Part shown: positions 33,836 through 46,158 of the stretch, one piece after another | Position numbering within the stretch: the first letter of the stretch is position 1 | Layout: each line of letters starts with the position of its first letter | Assembly (NCBI GenBank): GCA_037176725.1 | Contig: JAZBRS010000050.1 | Span: 15,704,001-15,768,000, forward strand | Origin: Posidonia oceanica | Taxonomy: Eukaryota > Streptophyta > Magnoliopsida > Alismatales > Posidoniaceae | DNA: 64,000 bases | Direction of reading: 5' to 3' | The notes under the pieces: generated by a model | What the model saw: only the letters and a program-made list of their open reading frames with translations | Databases searched by the model: none | Told to the model about the DNA's origin: nothing | Program-made: the position numbers and the translations under genes

Positions 33836-36497
33836 GAAGTTGATCTTAGAACAAGATCAATTTAAGGTAAGAACGATGTCCTATTGAGCATTTCCTGAAA
33901 AGAGGAGCTCTGTCTCAAACAATTTGCCGTCAAGGTAGCCAAAGGAAAGATAAAAAGAGGTTTAAACTGCCATCATATTGGAGACTCAGGCATGGAGGGG
34001 TCAAGTCGGTTTCAGAACTATGTGTCGCAGCCGATGTCATGACCAGGTCAACCATGTAAGGGTGCTCCAACGGGGCAGGAATTGTGGAGGAAATTGTAGG
34101 GTTTTATCCCGACACAATCGAAAGCAGTTTGGCATCTTGTTTGAGACTTCACTCGGATTGGAATTGATAAAATGATAGGTAGGAACTAGATTGGCTTTAG
34201 AAGTATCACATGTCCTAAGGGTTTCTAACACTCTTGAAGGTCATTTTACTCTGTTCGTGCTCTACTTCCAATGATATGAGAAAATGCATGGATGCATGAT
34301 TCAAACAAACAATGATAATGCAAGGTCAACATATGATGCAATGAATGGTCCATATGCTAGGTTAGGCCGGCGGGGTACGGTTGGTCCCAAACCATATGGA
34401 CATATGCAAAATGAATGAATGCAATTTGTTGTGGTCAAGTGTTTTCCGTCCTCGAGTGTGACAGGTACTCTCAGGAAAGGACTGTCGTCCCACAGCTCGA
34501 TTTGGCAAGTAAAGAGGTTCTATGCATAGAGAACCGGGTGAGGGAGTGAACCCTTCACCTGCCAAACCGATGTTTCGTCTTTTAGTCACAGCAGTAGTGT
34601 CAGTGGACTCGGTGTGAGCTTTAAGGCAGGGGCTCGTTCCTCATCTTCGCTTTTCAGTTCATAGTTGGGTAGAATCATCCTTTATGAGAGGGGGCAAAGG
34701 ATGGTCTGTCCTAATGTTCCAGTCGCCGCTATGAGAAGGGTAACCCTCTTTTTTGTTGTGGCATGTTATTTACTAGCTTTTGCTTGATAACTTGTTCTAA
34801 TTCTGGGACTGCTGTCCTAATGTTATTTGCAGTTGAGTGCTCGTCGCGGCCAGCGGGTGCAGGAGTTGGAGGCACAGATGGCACAGGTTGAGGCATCAGT
34901 GGCGGTGGCTCTTCCAGATGCTGAGGTGTTTGGCCCTGCCCCTATTCCTGCGGCTCCGACAGTCTCGGGGCATTCTCGGGTTTTGTCAGCAGAGCAGATT
35001 GAGAGATTACGGTCCTCGCCTCATCTTGAGTTGATTCGTTCTACATTTCGAGGGTCCCGAGAGAGGAGCCGGAGTTAGGCTACGTCATCAATCGCACAGC
35101 ATACGCCAAGGCCTCCAGATCGTGGATATGAGGGTAGCGGCGAGTCTGGCCATTGAGTTCTTTGTTGCAAAGTGTCTGTAAATTCTTTTGTTTCCTGCAC
35201 ACTTCGTCTTTTGTTAGTAATCAAAAGGTGTACCCTTCTTGACTTTGGAATATTTTGACTAAGTTGTTTTGTTATCAAGAAAGATATTTGCAATGCATGT
35301 TGATAAATAATAGTCTTTGAATGCATGTTTGAAATTCGATGGAGGGAATTAATTTCTGGCCTCAGCTGAAGAGATGGAAAATCAGAGCCCAATGGACGTC
35401 AATTGTGAGTCATCCGTGGATGCTCTAAAGATTATTGCAGAAGCAATGTCTTTGTTGAGGAAACACACTCAAGCCGTGAGGCACGTTTGAGTAGGACGTT
35501 AACTCCGAATCTGGGCGAGTCAATTGTTGCATCATTAGCCAGATTAATTCTAGTTTTCCTATTTACTAGGTTTTCACTTGTATGTAGGGTGGATGGTTCT
35601 CTTTTGTTGGTTTTCTTTGGTTTTCTGATTTTTGGTATTTTTTTGGTACTTTTGGGTTTTCTAATTTTTGTATTTTGGGTTTCTGTTTTTTTTTTTGTTT
35701 TTGGGTTTTCTAATTTTTTTGGTCTTTGGATTATATGATTTTTTTTGGTCTTTTGGGTTTTCTGTTTTTTTTTTTTTTAAATTTCTCTAATGGGGAAAGA
35801 TGAGTACCTACTCTAAGCGCTTGCCTTGGGGTCAGTTTTAACCAAATGAGTGGGGCCCTACATTCGTGGACATGTCCCTTGTGCCATGCCTGCACCTTTT
35901 AGAGACTTTAGTCCACGCATCAGTCCTTATTTGGGTTGCTATTCCCTTGACCTTTTTAGTCTTTGATTACCCAGGGTTGCTTACTCCTTGCCTGTCAGTG
36001 GGAATAGGATGGGGGAGGTTTTGAGATGTAGTAAACTCTCGATTTTTGCTTAGGTCTTGAATTCCACTTGCCTTTCCTTGGTCCTTAATGCATCTTTCTA
36101 GGATTTATGCTTTAGATTCATAGACAGCTTTTGCCATGTTCTTTTCTGCTCTTTGGACAGCTCTTTGCCGACCTCTTTCAGTTGGACAGTTTCTTTTACT
36201 GTCTCTTTTCCTTTTTCCTTGCTTGGACAACTTCTTTGCTGCCTTCTTTCCTCTCTATTTGAGCAGTTTTTGCTGCCATCTTTCTGGATGCTTTTTAAGT
36301 TATGTGGCAAGTGGTTCGTACCATAAGCCTCTACTCCGAGCCTACCTTTCCCTTACCTCTCCATGCAGTGTGTATGTGGAGACAGGTCAAGGCATGGGTC
36401 CCCCTAGGTGTTCCTCTTCTTATTGGCTTTGAGAATTTCTCCCCTTTTCCAGCTTGATGTTAGGCCCTAGGTCTTTTCAATGACATAAGCATGCTGG
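33836..36497 (-). other. long 3' region of the inner Tat element between integrase and PPT
   Basis: About 2.7 kb with no sense-strand gene. It holds an antisense exon-like ORF (34833-35078), T-rich low-complexity DNA on the plus strand (35560-35790, repeated TTTTGGGTTTTCT words) and a Gly-free, T-rich stretch at 36130-36300. Tat-lineage elements such as Grande and Retand often carry extra ORFs here. Confidence 0.6.
34833..35078 (+). pseudogene. antisense exon-like ORF in the Tat 3' region
   Basis: Opposite in direction to the element. A polypyrimidine-poor but usable acceptor (TTATTTGCAG ending at 34832) precedes 81 codons: LSARRGQRVQELEAQMAQVE (coiled-coil-like), an Ala/Pro segment, LSAEQIERLRSSPHLELIRS, an Arg/Ser end, then TAG. 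GC content and codon use are higher than in its surroundings. Antisense genes in this position are known from Grande-type elements. Its function is unknown, and upstream exons were not identified. Confidence 0.4.
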
Positions 36498-37877
36498 TCA
36501 AGGGCAGTACCTTTTCAGATGCATTGCATTCCAGGGATTAGGAAGATCTGTCTCGCTCTGGGACAACCGATAAGCATTCCCTGGATATGCAGCAACCACT
36601 ATGTAGGGCCCTTCCCAATTTGGCTTTAACTTACCCTTAGGGTGGGGCTTATTGTAAGGCAACACCTCTTTGAGTACTAGATCACCAATTTTAAACTTGC
36701 GTTCGATTACTTTCTTTTGATAAGCCTTAGTTAACCTTTGTTGGTAGACACGCGTTTGCTCGGCGGCTGCCAGCCATTTCTCATTAAGAAGTTCTAAGTG
36801 AAGGAGTAAGGCCTGCCTCTTTTCTTCGGTGGACATTCCTCTATCAATTTGAACTCTTAATGAAAGGATTAATATCTCATATGGGACTACCGCCTCCATT
36901 CCAAAGGCTAAGGCATAAGGTGTTTGACCCGTTGTCGTCCTTACGGTGGTGCGGTATGCCCATAATGCACTTACGAGCTTATCTGACCAATATGATCCCT
37001 TAGCATCTTCTACCGTATTCTTGATAATTTTTATTAAGGTTTTATTAGTAGCTTCTGCCTGGCCATTCCCTTGCGGGTAATACGGGGAGGAGCGGTGTAG
37101 AGTGATACCAAATTTTTGGCATAACCGCTTGAACTCCTCCGAGATGAAGATTGGCCCCTTGTCTGCTACTAAGGCTTTAGGCACCCCGAACCTTGCGATG
37201 ATATTGTGTTGTACGAATCTGCACAGGGTTGTGGCCTTGATGTTCACGAATGCTTTTGCTTCTACCCATTTGATGAAGTACTCTGTAAGGATAAAGGTGT
37301 TGCTCTTGCCCCGATGAATGGGTCCTACCACATCGAAGGCCCACATAGAGAAGGGCCATGGCGCTAACAAAGCGTGAAGTGTTGAAGCTGGAGCATGAAT
37401 CTTGTTGGCATGTAGTTGGCAGCTTTTGCACAGCTTGACTTTGCTTGCACAGTCAGCTTCTATGGTAAGCCAGTAATACCCCATTCTGATAATCACTTTG
37501 GCCATGAACTGGGAGTTGATGTAGCCCCCGCAGACTCTCTCATGTGTTTCCTTGAGGATTTCGACTGATTCTGATGCATCCACACATCGGAGTTCAATCC
37601 CTAAGGGTGTCCTTCGGAAGAGTGTGTTGGCTCTGATGTAGTACCTCGTAGCCATTCTCCTTAGTGCCTCTCTGTCCCTGGGAGTTGCATAGGTCGGAAA
37701 GGTGCCATCCTGTATATAGGTCCATATGTCATAGTACCACGGATTCCCATCATTGCTTATCTCTATAGCTCCTTGATAACAGACCTCTGCGTGCATCATG
37801 TTTTCCTGGTTTAGTTCCTCTCTGAATTCTTGTACCCATTCTGCAGCAGACTCCACTGTTGGTGCGCTAATCTTCTA
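36498..37877 (-). pseudogene. Tat element integrase
   Basis: A 452-residue frame. The N-terminal HHCC-type region near 37400-37560 has a displaced first histidine pair and an intact CKSCQ. The core shows WAFDVVGPI (Asp), VADKGPIFIS (Asp, with the usual Asn-Gly changed) and SPYYPQGNGQAEATNK (Glu). The tail has FKIGDLVLKEV and WEGPYIVV, typical of gypsy integrase C-termini. An in-frame TAG at 37875-37877 separates it from the second RNase H. Confidence 0.93.
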
Positions 37878-38531
37878 CACCGTGATGGATTGCTTGTCTG
37901 TCTCTGAACTGAAGGGGAACGAGGACGCTAATGAGGCCAGTGAATCGGCCAGGATGTTGTTGCTTCTGAGCGTATGCACGTATACTACTCTGTCAAACTT
38001 CTTCAATAAAGCTCTGGTTAAATTGCGGTATTCCTACAGCTTTGGTGAGAGGGTCATGTATTTGTTGAGGACTTGTCGGGTGACGAGTTGTGAGTCCCCA
38101 ATTACTTTTAGCCTTCTTGCCCCTAGATCGAGAGCCATTCGTAGCCCTAGGATGAGTGCCTCATATTCTGCAATATTATTACTTGCCGAGAAGAGTAGCT
38201 GGGCCGCGGTAGGGAGAACAATGCCCTCTAGAGTGAGGAGTGTTGCCCCTATCCCGACGCCCTGCGAGTTAAGTGCTCCATCGAAATGGAGAGTCCATTC
38301 TCTGACAAGTGGCATGACACTACTGATCGCCAGTATTTCCTCGTCTGGAAAATTTGTTGATACTGGCTGATATTCTGACACAGGTAGCTCGGCAAGTTGA
38401 TCCGCGATAACCTGCCCTTTGACCCCCTTCTGAGTGACAAACTGCAAATCAAATTCAGTGAGGAGCATTTGCCATCGTGCTAGCCTTCCGGACAGTGCAG
38501 ATTTCTCGAACATGTACTTAATAGGGTCCAT
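37878..38531 (-). pseudogene. second, archaeal-type RNase H domain of the Tat element
   Basis: The translation shows WTLHFDGALNSQGVGIGA, NNIAEYEALILGLRMALDLG and LKVIGDSQLVTRQV. That gives the D-E-D catalytic set of the plant-like RNase H that Tat elements carry in addition to their own. It follows the RT-linked RNase H and precedes integrase. A TAG at 38034-38036 interrupts its end. Confidence 0.9.
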
Positions 38532-38588
38532 CTTGGCTACATAGCAAACTTTGTGTGCCAGAAAGTAGTGTCTGAGCTTTTGTGAGGC

Positions 38589-40343
38589 CTACACTAAGGC
38601 TAGGCAGTGTCTCTTGATCTGGGAGTACTTTCTCTCGTACTCAATGAATGTTCTGCTGAGGTAATAAACCACTTTCTCCTTCCTCCCAGCTTCATCATGT
38701 TGTGCTAGGACGACTCCCACTGAGTTATCAGTGACGGCCAAGTAAAGTAACAATGGCCTCTTGGGGACTGGAGCAGTCAATACTGGAGGATTGAGGAGAT
38801 AGAGCTTTAAATCATCAAAAGCCTTCTGACAGGTATGATCCCACTTGAATTCTGTACTGCCTTTTAAAAGCTCATAGAATGGTCTACACTTCTCCGCATG
38901 CTGAGAGATGAATCTGCGGATAAACTGTAGTCTCCCTATGAGTCCTTTGAGTTTCTTAATATTCTTTGGCAGCGGCATGGCTGTTATGGCTTTAGCCTTT
39001 GTGGGATCTACTTCTATGCCCCTTTTACCCACTATGAAGCCGAGTAGCTTTCCGGTAGTGACCCCGAAGACACACTTCTTGGGATTAATCTTGAGGTTGT
39101 TCTGGTCTGCTCTCCGGAGTACTCTTTCTAGTGCTTCAAAGTATCCCTCTCTTGTCTTCGATTTTACTAACAAGTCATCCACATAGCACTCCATGCAATC
39201 GTGCATCATGTCGTGAAAGATTGCCATCATAGCCCTCTGATAGGTGGCTCCAGCATTCTTTAGTCCGAACGGCATAACTACTTAGCAATAGGTCCCCCAT
39301 GGAGTGGTAAATGAGGTCTTCTCCTGATCTTCCTTTGTGAGTTTGATCTGGTTGTAACCTGAGAAGCCATCCATGAATGAGAGCATTTCATGGCCTATAG
39401 TGTTGTCTATGAGGATGTCTATATGTGGGAGAGGGAAATCGTCTTTTGGACATGCTTCATTGAGGTTTCTATAGTCAATGCACACGTGCACTTTGCCATC
39501 TTTCTTCATCACTGGAACTATGTTGACAATCCACTCTGGATACACCACAACTCTGATGAACTTTGCCTTATGCAATTTGTCTATCTCTTCTTGGACTTTT
39601 AAGGCAAGGTCTAGACGTAGACGTCGGAGCTTCTGCTTCACTGTCTTTGCACCTGGCTTGAGAGGGAGTTTGTACTCCACCAGTAGTGATTCAAGCCTAG
39701 GCATTTCTCCATAGGAGAAAGCCAGTACCTTCGCATACTTCTTGAGTAGCCTTGTCATTCTGGTTCGTTCATCTGAGTTGAGGGTAGAGCTTATCCGAAC
39801 TGGTCTTGAATCATCTTCAGTCCCCAGATTGATTTCTTCTGTTTCTTCAATGGTAGCCTTGGTCTGCTCATCATATTTTTTCATCATTTCTTCAAAGATG
39901 GTAGGGTCTACCGATTCTTCTTCATCTGGGTCTTCTTTTGTATCCACCAATTCGTAGACTTCATAATTTCCAGTGTTTTTGCCGATCGTGTTTGATACTT
40001 CTTCGACCAGGAAGATGGCGTGCGACGTGGCTAGCTCCTGTAGTAGTGCTGTGGTGTAATGACGTACTTGGACTGTCTGGGTGACTAGCCCCTTCCTATT
40101 TTGACATGTACGCTCAGCAGAAGGATTAGATATTCTTTGTAAGGACATGGTGGTGGTTAGGCCATCCCTACCATGCCCTCGACTACTTTCCCCACTATTA
40201 TTAGCTAAACTAGGAAGTAAATTACTAGAAAGTAAATTGTGCGAAAATAAAATGCAGGAATTAAAAGCAGGAAAGAAATTATTCACAAGGCTAGGGGGAT
40301 TGCCCCTAGGTTTGCCTCCGTAGTGGAAGCGGCTCGCCATCAA
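38589..40343 (-). pseudogene. Tat element reverse transcriptase and first RNase H
   Basis: RT N-part (40343-39282): VQEEIDKLHKAKFIRVV, VCIDYRNLNEACPKDDFPLP, MLSFMDGFSGYNQI. A TAA at 39282-39284 interrupts. The RT C-part follows with MPFGLKNAGATYQR and ECYVDDLLVKS (catalytic YVDD intact). The RNase H connection FELLKGSTEFKW-like and LLLYLAVTDNSVGVVLAQHD follow. The RNase H here has lost the usual SDAS aspartate (AVTDNS), as is common for the degenerate gypsy RNase H of dual-RNase H Tat elements. Confidence 0.93.
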
Positions 40344-40346
40344 GCG

Positions 40347-41153
40347 TTAGTCTGTGGCCCCGACCCCTTCTTGCTCAAGGGGGCAAGGTCGTAGATTACT
40401 GAAGAGGCTGGTGAGTTCACAGAGGGGGTCAATGTCCTTTGTTTCAGCGTCTTTAGGGGAGATTTCGGAGAAGTCAGTTGCTGAGACGTTCGGAGGTAGG
40501 GAAATCTTTGAAGAAGAGGGGAGGATGATGCCAGGGACCTCTCTTGAGCAGGGGGAGGAGGTTGGTGCTTTTGTCTCGGGATCCGTTAGGATGTCGAGGA
40601 TGATGGTGTCAGGAACTTCTTCAGAGCGAGGGGAAGAAGTTGATGCTGCTGTCTTTGAGTTTGCTGGGATGTCGGGAATTGTATCTGACTCTCGCTTGTC
40701 ATGTATCTGCAACCCAACTGATATAAAATGATTTGATCATGACCATGCCAAGGGTTTGCTCATACTTGAATGCCCGAGATGCCCTAACCCTGTGCCATCG
40801 CACTCCTCAGGGGTTCCAAGCGCATCTGTCATTCCTTGCTCTTGACGATCGAGTCCCTTCCCAGGGGTGTACCCTATTTTGAGAAGGATCTCCCACGACC
40901 TCTTCATGTGATCCGGGAATTGATATTGGTCCATATCAATACTCCGAGGGGTGAAAATCCGTTTTACATTATTTACGGCCTCGGCTGTAGAGTCCCTAAT
41001 TGATGGTGCCGATGTGGTGGTTGGGATTGTTACTAAATGCGCCTCTGCTTCTATTGGCTCATCTCTCAGCACCTTGATAATCTTCCCTTGGTGAGGGAAT
41101 TTCATGCACTGATGGCGGGGGGAGGTGACTGCCATGATTTCTTCAATCCACTA
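40347..41153 (-). pseudogene. linker with end of second protease, G-patch-like motif and acidic spacer
   Basis: From 41150 leftwards: WIEEIMAVTSPRHQCMKF (end of the second protease). Then comes a G-patch-like run, SWEILLKIGYTPGKGL and GTGLGHLG, near 40760-40900. A TGA at 40737-40739 follows, and then a Ser/Pro/Glu-rich spacer (40712-40350). G-patches next to retropepsins are known in some retroelements, where they bind nucleic acid. Confidence 0.6.
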
Positions 41154-42734
41154 GCGCCTTAGAATGAGTCGATATGAGATTGATGCATCGACTACAATTA
41201 ATTTTATATCTGTTTGAAGGGGGCCAATGGTGACTCTGACGGTGATTTTCCCCATAGCCATTTTCTTATTGTTATCATACCCTGATACAGTGAGAGCTAC
41301 TGGGCATAATTGAGATTTTGTTAGCCCGATCAACTGTAGGGTATCCAAGGAACATACATTCAGGGTTGCCCCTGTGTCTACTAGTACACCACAGAGTTTG
41401 TAATTATTTATCACAACAGTAACGCTTAAGGGCAAAGTCCTCCTTTCAAGAGGGGCCAATTCAGAGTCGGTGAAAAATAAGGTAGGCTCTATGAATACAG
41501 CAGCTGCAACGGTCGCCAAAGTCTCGGCAGGTATGTCTTCTGGTACCTGAGCTTTCTTCAGCACCTCCATCAGAATGTCTCGGTGTTTTTCTGAGGCTTT
41601 GATTAGCTCATAGAGCGAGATCTTTGCCTGCGTTTTCTTGAGTTGCTCTAAGACATCAAACTCACCCTCCATTCTTCTAGGAATATGGAATTCTTGGCGA
41701 GGCGGAGATGTGGCTCGCTCTACATTAGGCGGAGGCAGCGCAACCTGATTGGAAATTCGCCCTGTTCTGGTGATGGGGGCTTGTTGAGCCTGATGATGCC
41801 CTCCTCCAGCCGCAGCAAATTTAAGCAGTGACGTGGGCCTTCTAAGTAAGGGCTGTCCCTGATTTACAGGTAGAAGAAATGAGTTCGATTGTGCAGGTCT
41901 TTGGATCTGAGCATATCCCTGGGTGACTTGAATGCCTGTGAGATGCTGAAATCCCTGAATGCTTGTGGCCTCATCGTCCCAATTGTCTCTCCATTCACCT
42001 ATCGGCCATGTGCTGCTTTTGTATGGCGGTGGTTCTTGGCATTCATTGGGGTATGGCATCCAGATCATTGCCAGGTTTGTCTCGTGATCTACTTCGACAG
42101 TGATCACTTCCCTTTGGAATTTGAATTTGATACACTGATGTGTTGGGGATGCAATGGCGCAAATCTCCGCCAGCCAAGATCTCCCTAGGATCAGTGGTTC
42201 TGATAAATCATGCTCCATCACCACGACGCTGGTAACGTTGGTGAGGGGGTCAATGGTGATTTCTAGCTGAATAGTCCCTAGTGCTTCTGTTCGGCTATTG
42301 TCATAGCCCTGGCAGAGGACGCTTCGCATGGTGATTTCCTCTTCCTTGATGTCCAGGTAGTCAAGAGTGGTTAACGAACACACACTCCGACTGGCCCCGG
42401 TGTCTACATGTGTACTGGGAAGCAGGTAACCGTTGATGTCCACAATGACAATTAAAGGACGCAGGCGTTCTTCTGGAGCGGGTAATTTTGAGTCCCTGAA
42501 GACTATATTCCTTCGCTCAAACCCTGTGATGATTTCTTGAGACAGTACAAAGGGATCTGCCTCATTGTCAAGTTCCTGTGGTTGTTCCCCCTGGGAGGAA
42601 GTTGAAGTGCCTGAGGAGTGCAAGGTCATTTGCATCGTTTTCTTCGTCTTGTGTGTCCCCCATCTGGAATTCCCACTCTGTGAACCCCTGTTCGGAGCGC
42701 ATTTGTTGAACATCAGGCTCGTTGCCTTCTGCAA
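41154..42734 (-). pseudogene. Tat element region with two tandem retropepsin domains
   Basis: One 527-codon frame. Domain A (residues about 70-217) has HVDTGASRSVCSL with the catalytic Asp at residue 111, GYDNSRTEALG, LILGRSWLAEI and SPTHQCIKF. A linker (218-430) has a Gln/Pro-rich part and ISLYELIKASEKHRDILMEV. Domain B (431-527) has VLVDTGATLNVCSL with Asp at residue 453, SGYDNNKKMAMG and YRLILRR. It is cut by a TAG at 41151-41153 and continued beyond it with SPRHQCMKF. The shared order of motifs shows duplication of one domain. The frame overlaps gag by about 166 bp in another phase, which could be a programmed shift or a mutation. Confidence 0.85.
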
Positions 42735-44762
42735 CTGAAGTGACTAGCTCCAGATCTGATTCCAGAAGATGAATGGTCATTGGCTCAGACTCAGCCTCTG
42801 ATGGACTATCCCTCACTTCCAGATGTGCTACTGGATGGTTGGGCAAGGGATTCTGATGTATCTGAAGTTTGTGCTGTCCTGCCTGGACCTCCCTTAGTCT
42901 ATCCCTAAGGGCTGGCCACATTATTTCCCCCTTATCATTGAGATCATAAATTTTGTCCTTCAACACAAAACATTCCTCGAGGGTATGTCCATTCTTCTGA
43001 TGGTATGTGTAGAATTTGGACATGTTTGTGTTGAGAGCATTGGGCTTTGGAATCGGGAGCTGTAAATCCCCACTTTCGACTAGCATCCTGAAAATGTCTG
43101 GGAGTGCTTCAGGAAGTGGTGGATAGTTTTGCCTTCTTGGCCCCCTGTGCACCTGTGGTGGAGGAACATTGTTGTAGCTCCTCTGCCCCTATGGTGGCTC
43201 TCTGTACTGATTATTTGCTTGCCCCTGTTGGGCATTCATAGCGAAATTCGGGTGTTAGGGTTGGAACTGCTGAGGTGGCTGAAAATGCTGGCCCTTCCAT
43301 CCCCTCTGGTTCTGCTGCATGGATAGTTGTGCCATGCTTCCTGTGACACCCTCCACTATGTGTCCCGCAGTCTTTTTTCTATTCTTCCTCTCGAGCTCTA
43401 GGAATGGCAACTCTTCCCTGTTACGCATGACCTTTGCGGTCCGCTCGTATAACTGTGGGTATGTATGGAAGTCACTCACCAATAGTCCAACCCTGAGCAT
43501 CCCCATGGTATTTCTGGCTATGATTTCCACAGCTTGACCTTCATGGGTATATAGCATTCTGACCGAGTGGTCATATCCCTCCATCTACTTGCGAAGGTAA
43601 CGAAGTCTTCGTTGGGCCTCATCCTCTCAGCAGTGAGGTCGCCTACAGTGGGTTTGTGTGGCACCCGGTGACTGTATTGATTCAGGAACTTCCCTTCAAC
43701 TATCCTGAAGTCCTGGAGGTCATAGGTGGTAAGAGTGTCAAACCATTTTAGAGCTTCTCCTTCAAGGGTCTTGAAGAAGAGATACACAATAAGCCCTGTA
43801 TCATAGCGGTACGGTAGAGTATCCATAGTGAAAGCAGCAAGATGATTTCTGGGATCCTCGGTTCCGTCGTACCTCCTCATCTTCGGCATATTAAACCCTA
43901 GGGGAAGGGTGAAGTGAGGGAACTTGGAAGTGTCATAGCCTATCGGTGCTTTTGATGTGACCCCAGCCTTTGCTAATGCTTCAGCAATCATCCTTTCGAG
44001 GTCCGACCCTGGTGCGGCATGTGGCCCCTGGCTTGGGTGCCCGTGTGCCTGGTGAAATGGTGGTAGTGATGGGTTCTGTGGTGGAGGGAAGAGTGAAGAT
44101 TGGGGTGGAATATGATAGTATTTCATGTTAGTGGGAGGTTGTGGTGAGTGTAACATTCCGGGATATGATGTTCCGAGATATTGCGGTAAGTAATGGGTTG
44201 TGTATGGTGGGGTTGGATGGATGGAAGGGTAAGTGGGTGTTGTATGGTTTTGAGGGAATGTACCTTGGGTAGGGAAGTTTATAGTGGGGTTTGGTGTGGT
44301 ATGTGTGTAAGTGGGCGTGGTGAATGAGCCATAGTGGTAGTTCGGGCAGTAGTGTCCTTGGATGTTTGAGGTTTGTGGGTCTTTACATGAAAGGTGTTGC
44401 TTAGCCAGGGATTGCCGAACCTCGTCAGTCTCTTCTTCAGTTGGATAAGAAGTAGTCACGACAGGGGGTACAACAAGGGAAGTCACCTCGGGATATGTAA
44501 GCTCAGGCGGGGCGTTCCATGTCTAAGAATGATTTGCCTCTCTCCCTTCTTCATATGATGAACTCTTGTTGAGTTCTGGATCAGTGTTGTAGTTGAAGGG
44601 GATGGAGGCATACGGGAACTTTCGCCGGCCTACCGCATGCGAGAAACCAGGGGTTCCCGGATCTTCTATCTGTGAAGTTGAAGCTCTAGGGAAGAACCCA
44701 TTCGGGCCCATGCCCGGTTGTTCCGTGGAGGTAGAGGTGGAAGATATGCCAATGTGCTCCAT
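42568..44762 (-). pseudogene. Tat element gag
   Basis: It starts with ATG at 44762-44760 (MEHIGISSTSTSTEQPG). A TAG at 44523-44525 and a long Pro/Tyr/Thr-rich section follow. The gag core at about 43600-43900 shows MRRYDGTEDPRNHLAAF, LEGEALKWFDTL and FLNQYSHRV. A phase change near 43580 moves the frame (MLYTHEGQAVEIIARNTMGM). The C-terminal zinc-finger-like motif at about 42960-43020 reads YTYHQKNGHTLEECFVLK, with the first Cys replaced by Tyr. Gag coats the RNA genome. Confidence 0.88.
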
Positions 44763-46158
44763 TATAAGATTGTTCTTTAAACTATTACAGAGAACTAGAA
44801 AAGGAAATTACAGACTCAATTACACTGTTTAATGCAGTCTCGATTAAGTAAAGTAGAATAAAAGAAGTAGTTGCTGCTCTGACGTTCCTGTAACCTGTAG
44901 ATTATAAGAATTAAAATCCTGCAAACAAGGCACACTGGAATGTTCTACCCTGCAGTCGCCTGTATTTCAGGCGACCAAACAAGTCACTGGTTTTAATGGC
45001 GGCTAAGCGAGGCACCTTCAGAATAGGCGGCTTTGTCCCTGTTCTTCCAGCAGCCAAGGTCTGTTCTGGACAAACCACACAACAATCAGGAGAAAAAAAG
45101 AATACAGGTTCCAGACAGATCGCAATTTTTTTATCTGTTCAAGTGATTAATTAATCAGTTTAGTTAAACCTGCGTGCTCACAAAGAATGGGATTCTAGGC
45201 CGTAAGTAACAACCGTGTGGGTCACTCAGATAGGATTTTGGCTTACTTTTGGGTACCACTCCTTTACCTTCTTTAGGGTCTACTAAGACGGCCTAGGCGG
45301 CGGGTTTGTCTCTCTAAAGAGAAGCCCACCACCTAGGATTCTGTTCTTAAGCTCGTATCCTAGCAAACCACAAAGCGGTAAATAAACATGAAATATTAGA
45401 GTATCAAGTATCTACCAAGGATTATTATTGACTTAGAGAGAAGAAGGAGTCAATAATAAAGCCTTAGAACACCTTGAGTTCTCACTTTAACTATTGCAAT
45501 CAAACACAGAGCATGGGAGAGCGACTTGCACTTGCCCGGTTCACTCGGTCTGATCGTTCTAGTTAGAGGAAGATTCCCTTGAGGAACTTTATCTCTAATA
45601 TTAAGAAAATAGTTTCCACCCTAGTGGTGGACGCAAACAAGCCTAAAAATCGTTAAAAAACTAAAAATATGCAGTGAACAGGATTTAATTGAGTTTTTAA
45701 GCAACCACAGATCTAAAAAAAATGACATAGGTTACTGAAAGAAAAATAAATGATCTGCACAGAAATAACGTCCAGTCGCCTGTAATGGGTGCGCTTGGAG
45801 TAGTCGCCGCAGTGAATTGCGACTTGCTCAAGCGCTTGATTACTGGGCAGCTAGAAACTGGAGTTTTGTGTTTTTCAGAACAGTAGTGACCCGACTCTCT
45901 ACGACTATAGACAGGAGGTTGTCGTTGCCTCAGAGTGCTAACGAGACCTCTTGCCTTAAATCAAGATGGTTGGGTTAGAAAAACTGTTCTAATGTCAGAA
46001 AACACTATAAGGGTTTAGGAGTAGTGAAAACCTAGGTGCACGGCCTCCTAAATCGAAAACAAACTACTAGATCTAAAGAAGTAAATGAAGGAAGGAAGGA
46101 AAAAACTCACGTAGCACAGAGGGTTGGCTAAAGCCCGTCCCACCGTGATCGCCAGTTC
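44763..46158 (-). other. 5' leader of the inner Tat element with primer binding site
   Basis: A long untranslated leader. The PBS candidate at 46137-46154 reads TGGCGATCACGGTGGGAC on the minus strand, 4 bases (GAAC) from the LTR. It resembles the TGGCGA type used by Tat/Ogre elements (Arg tRNA). AGTCGCC-type palindromes occur at 44953-44975 and 45775-45850. Confidence 0.65.
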
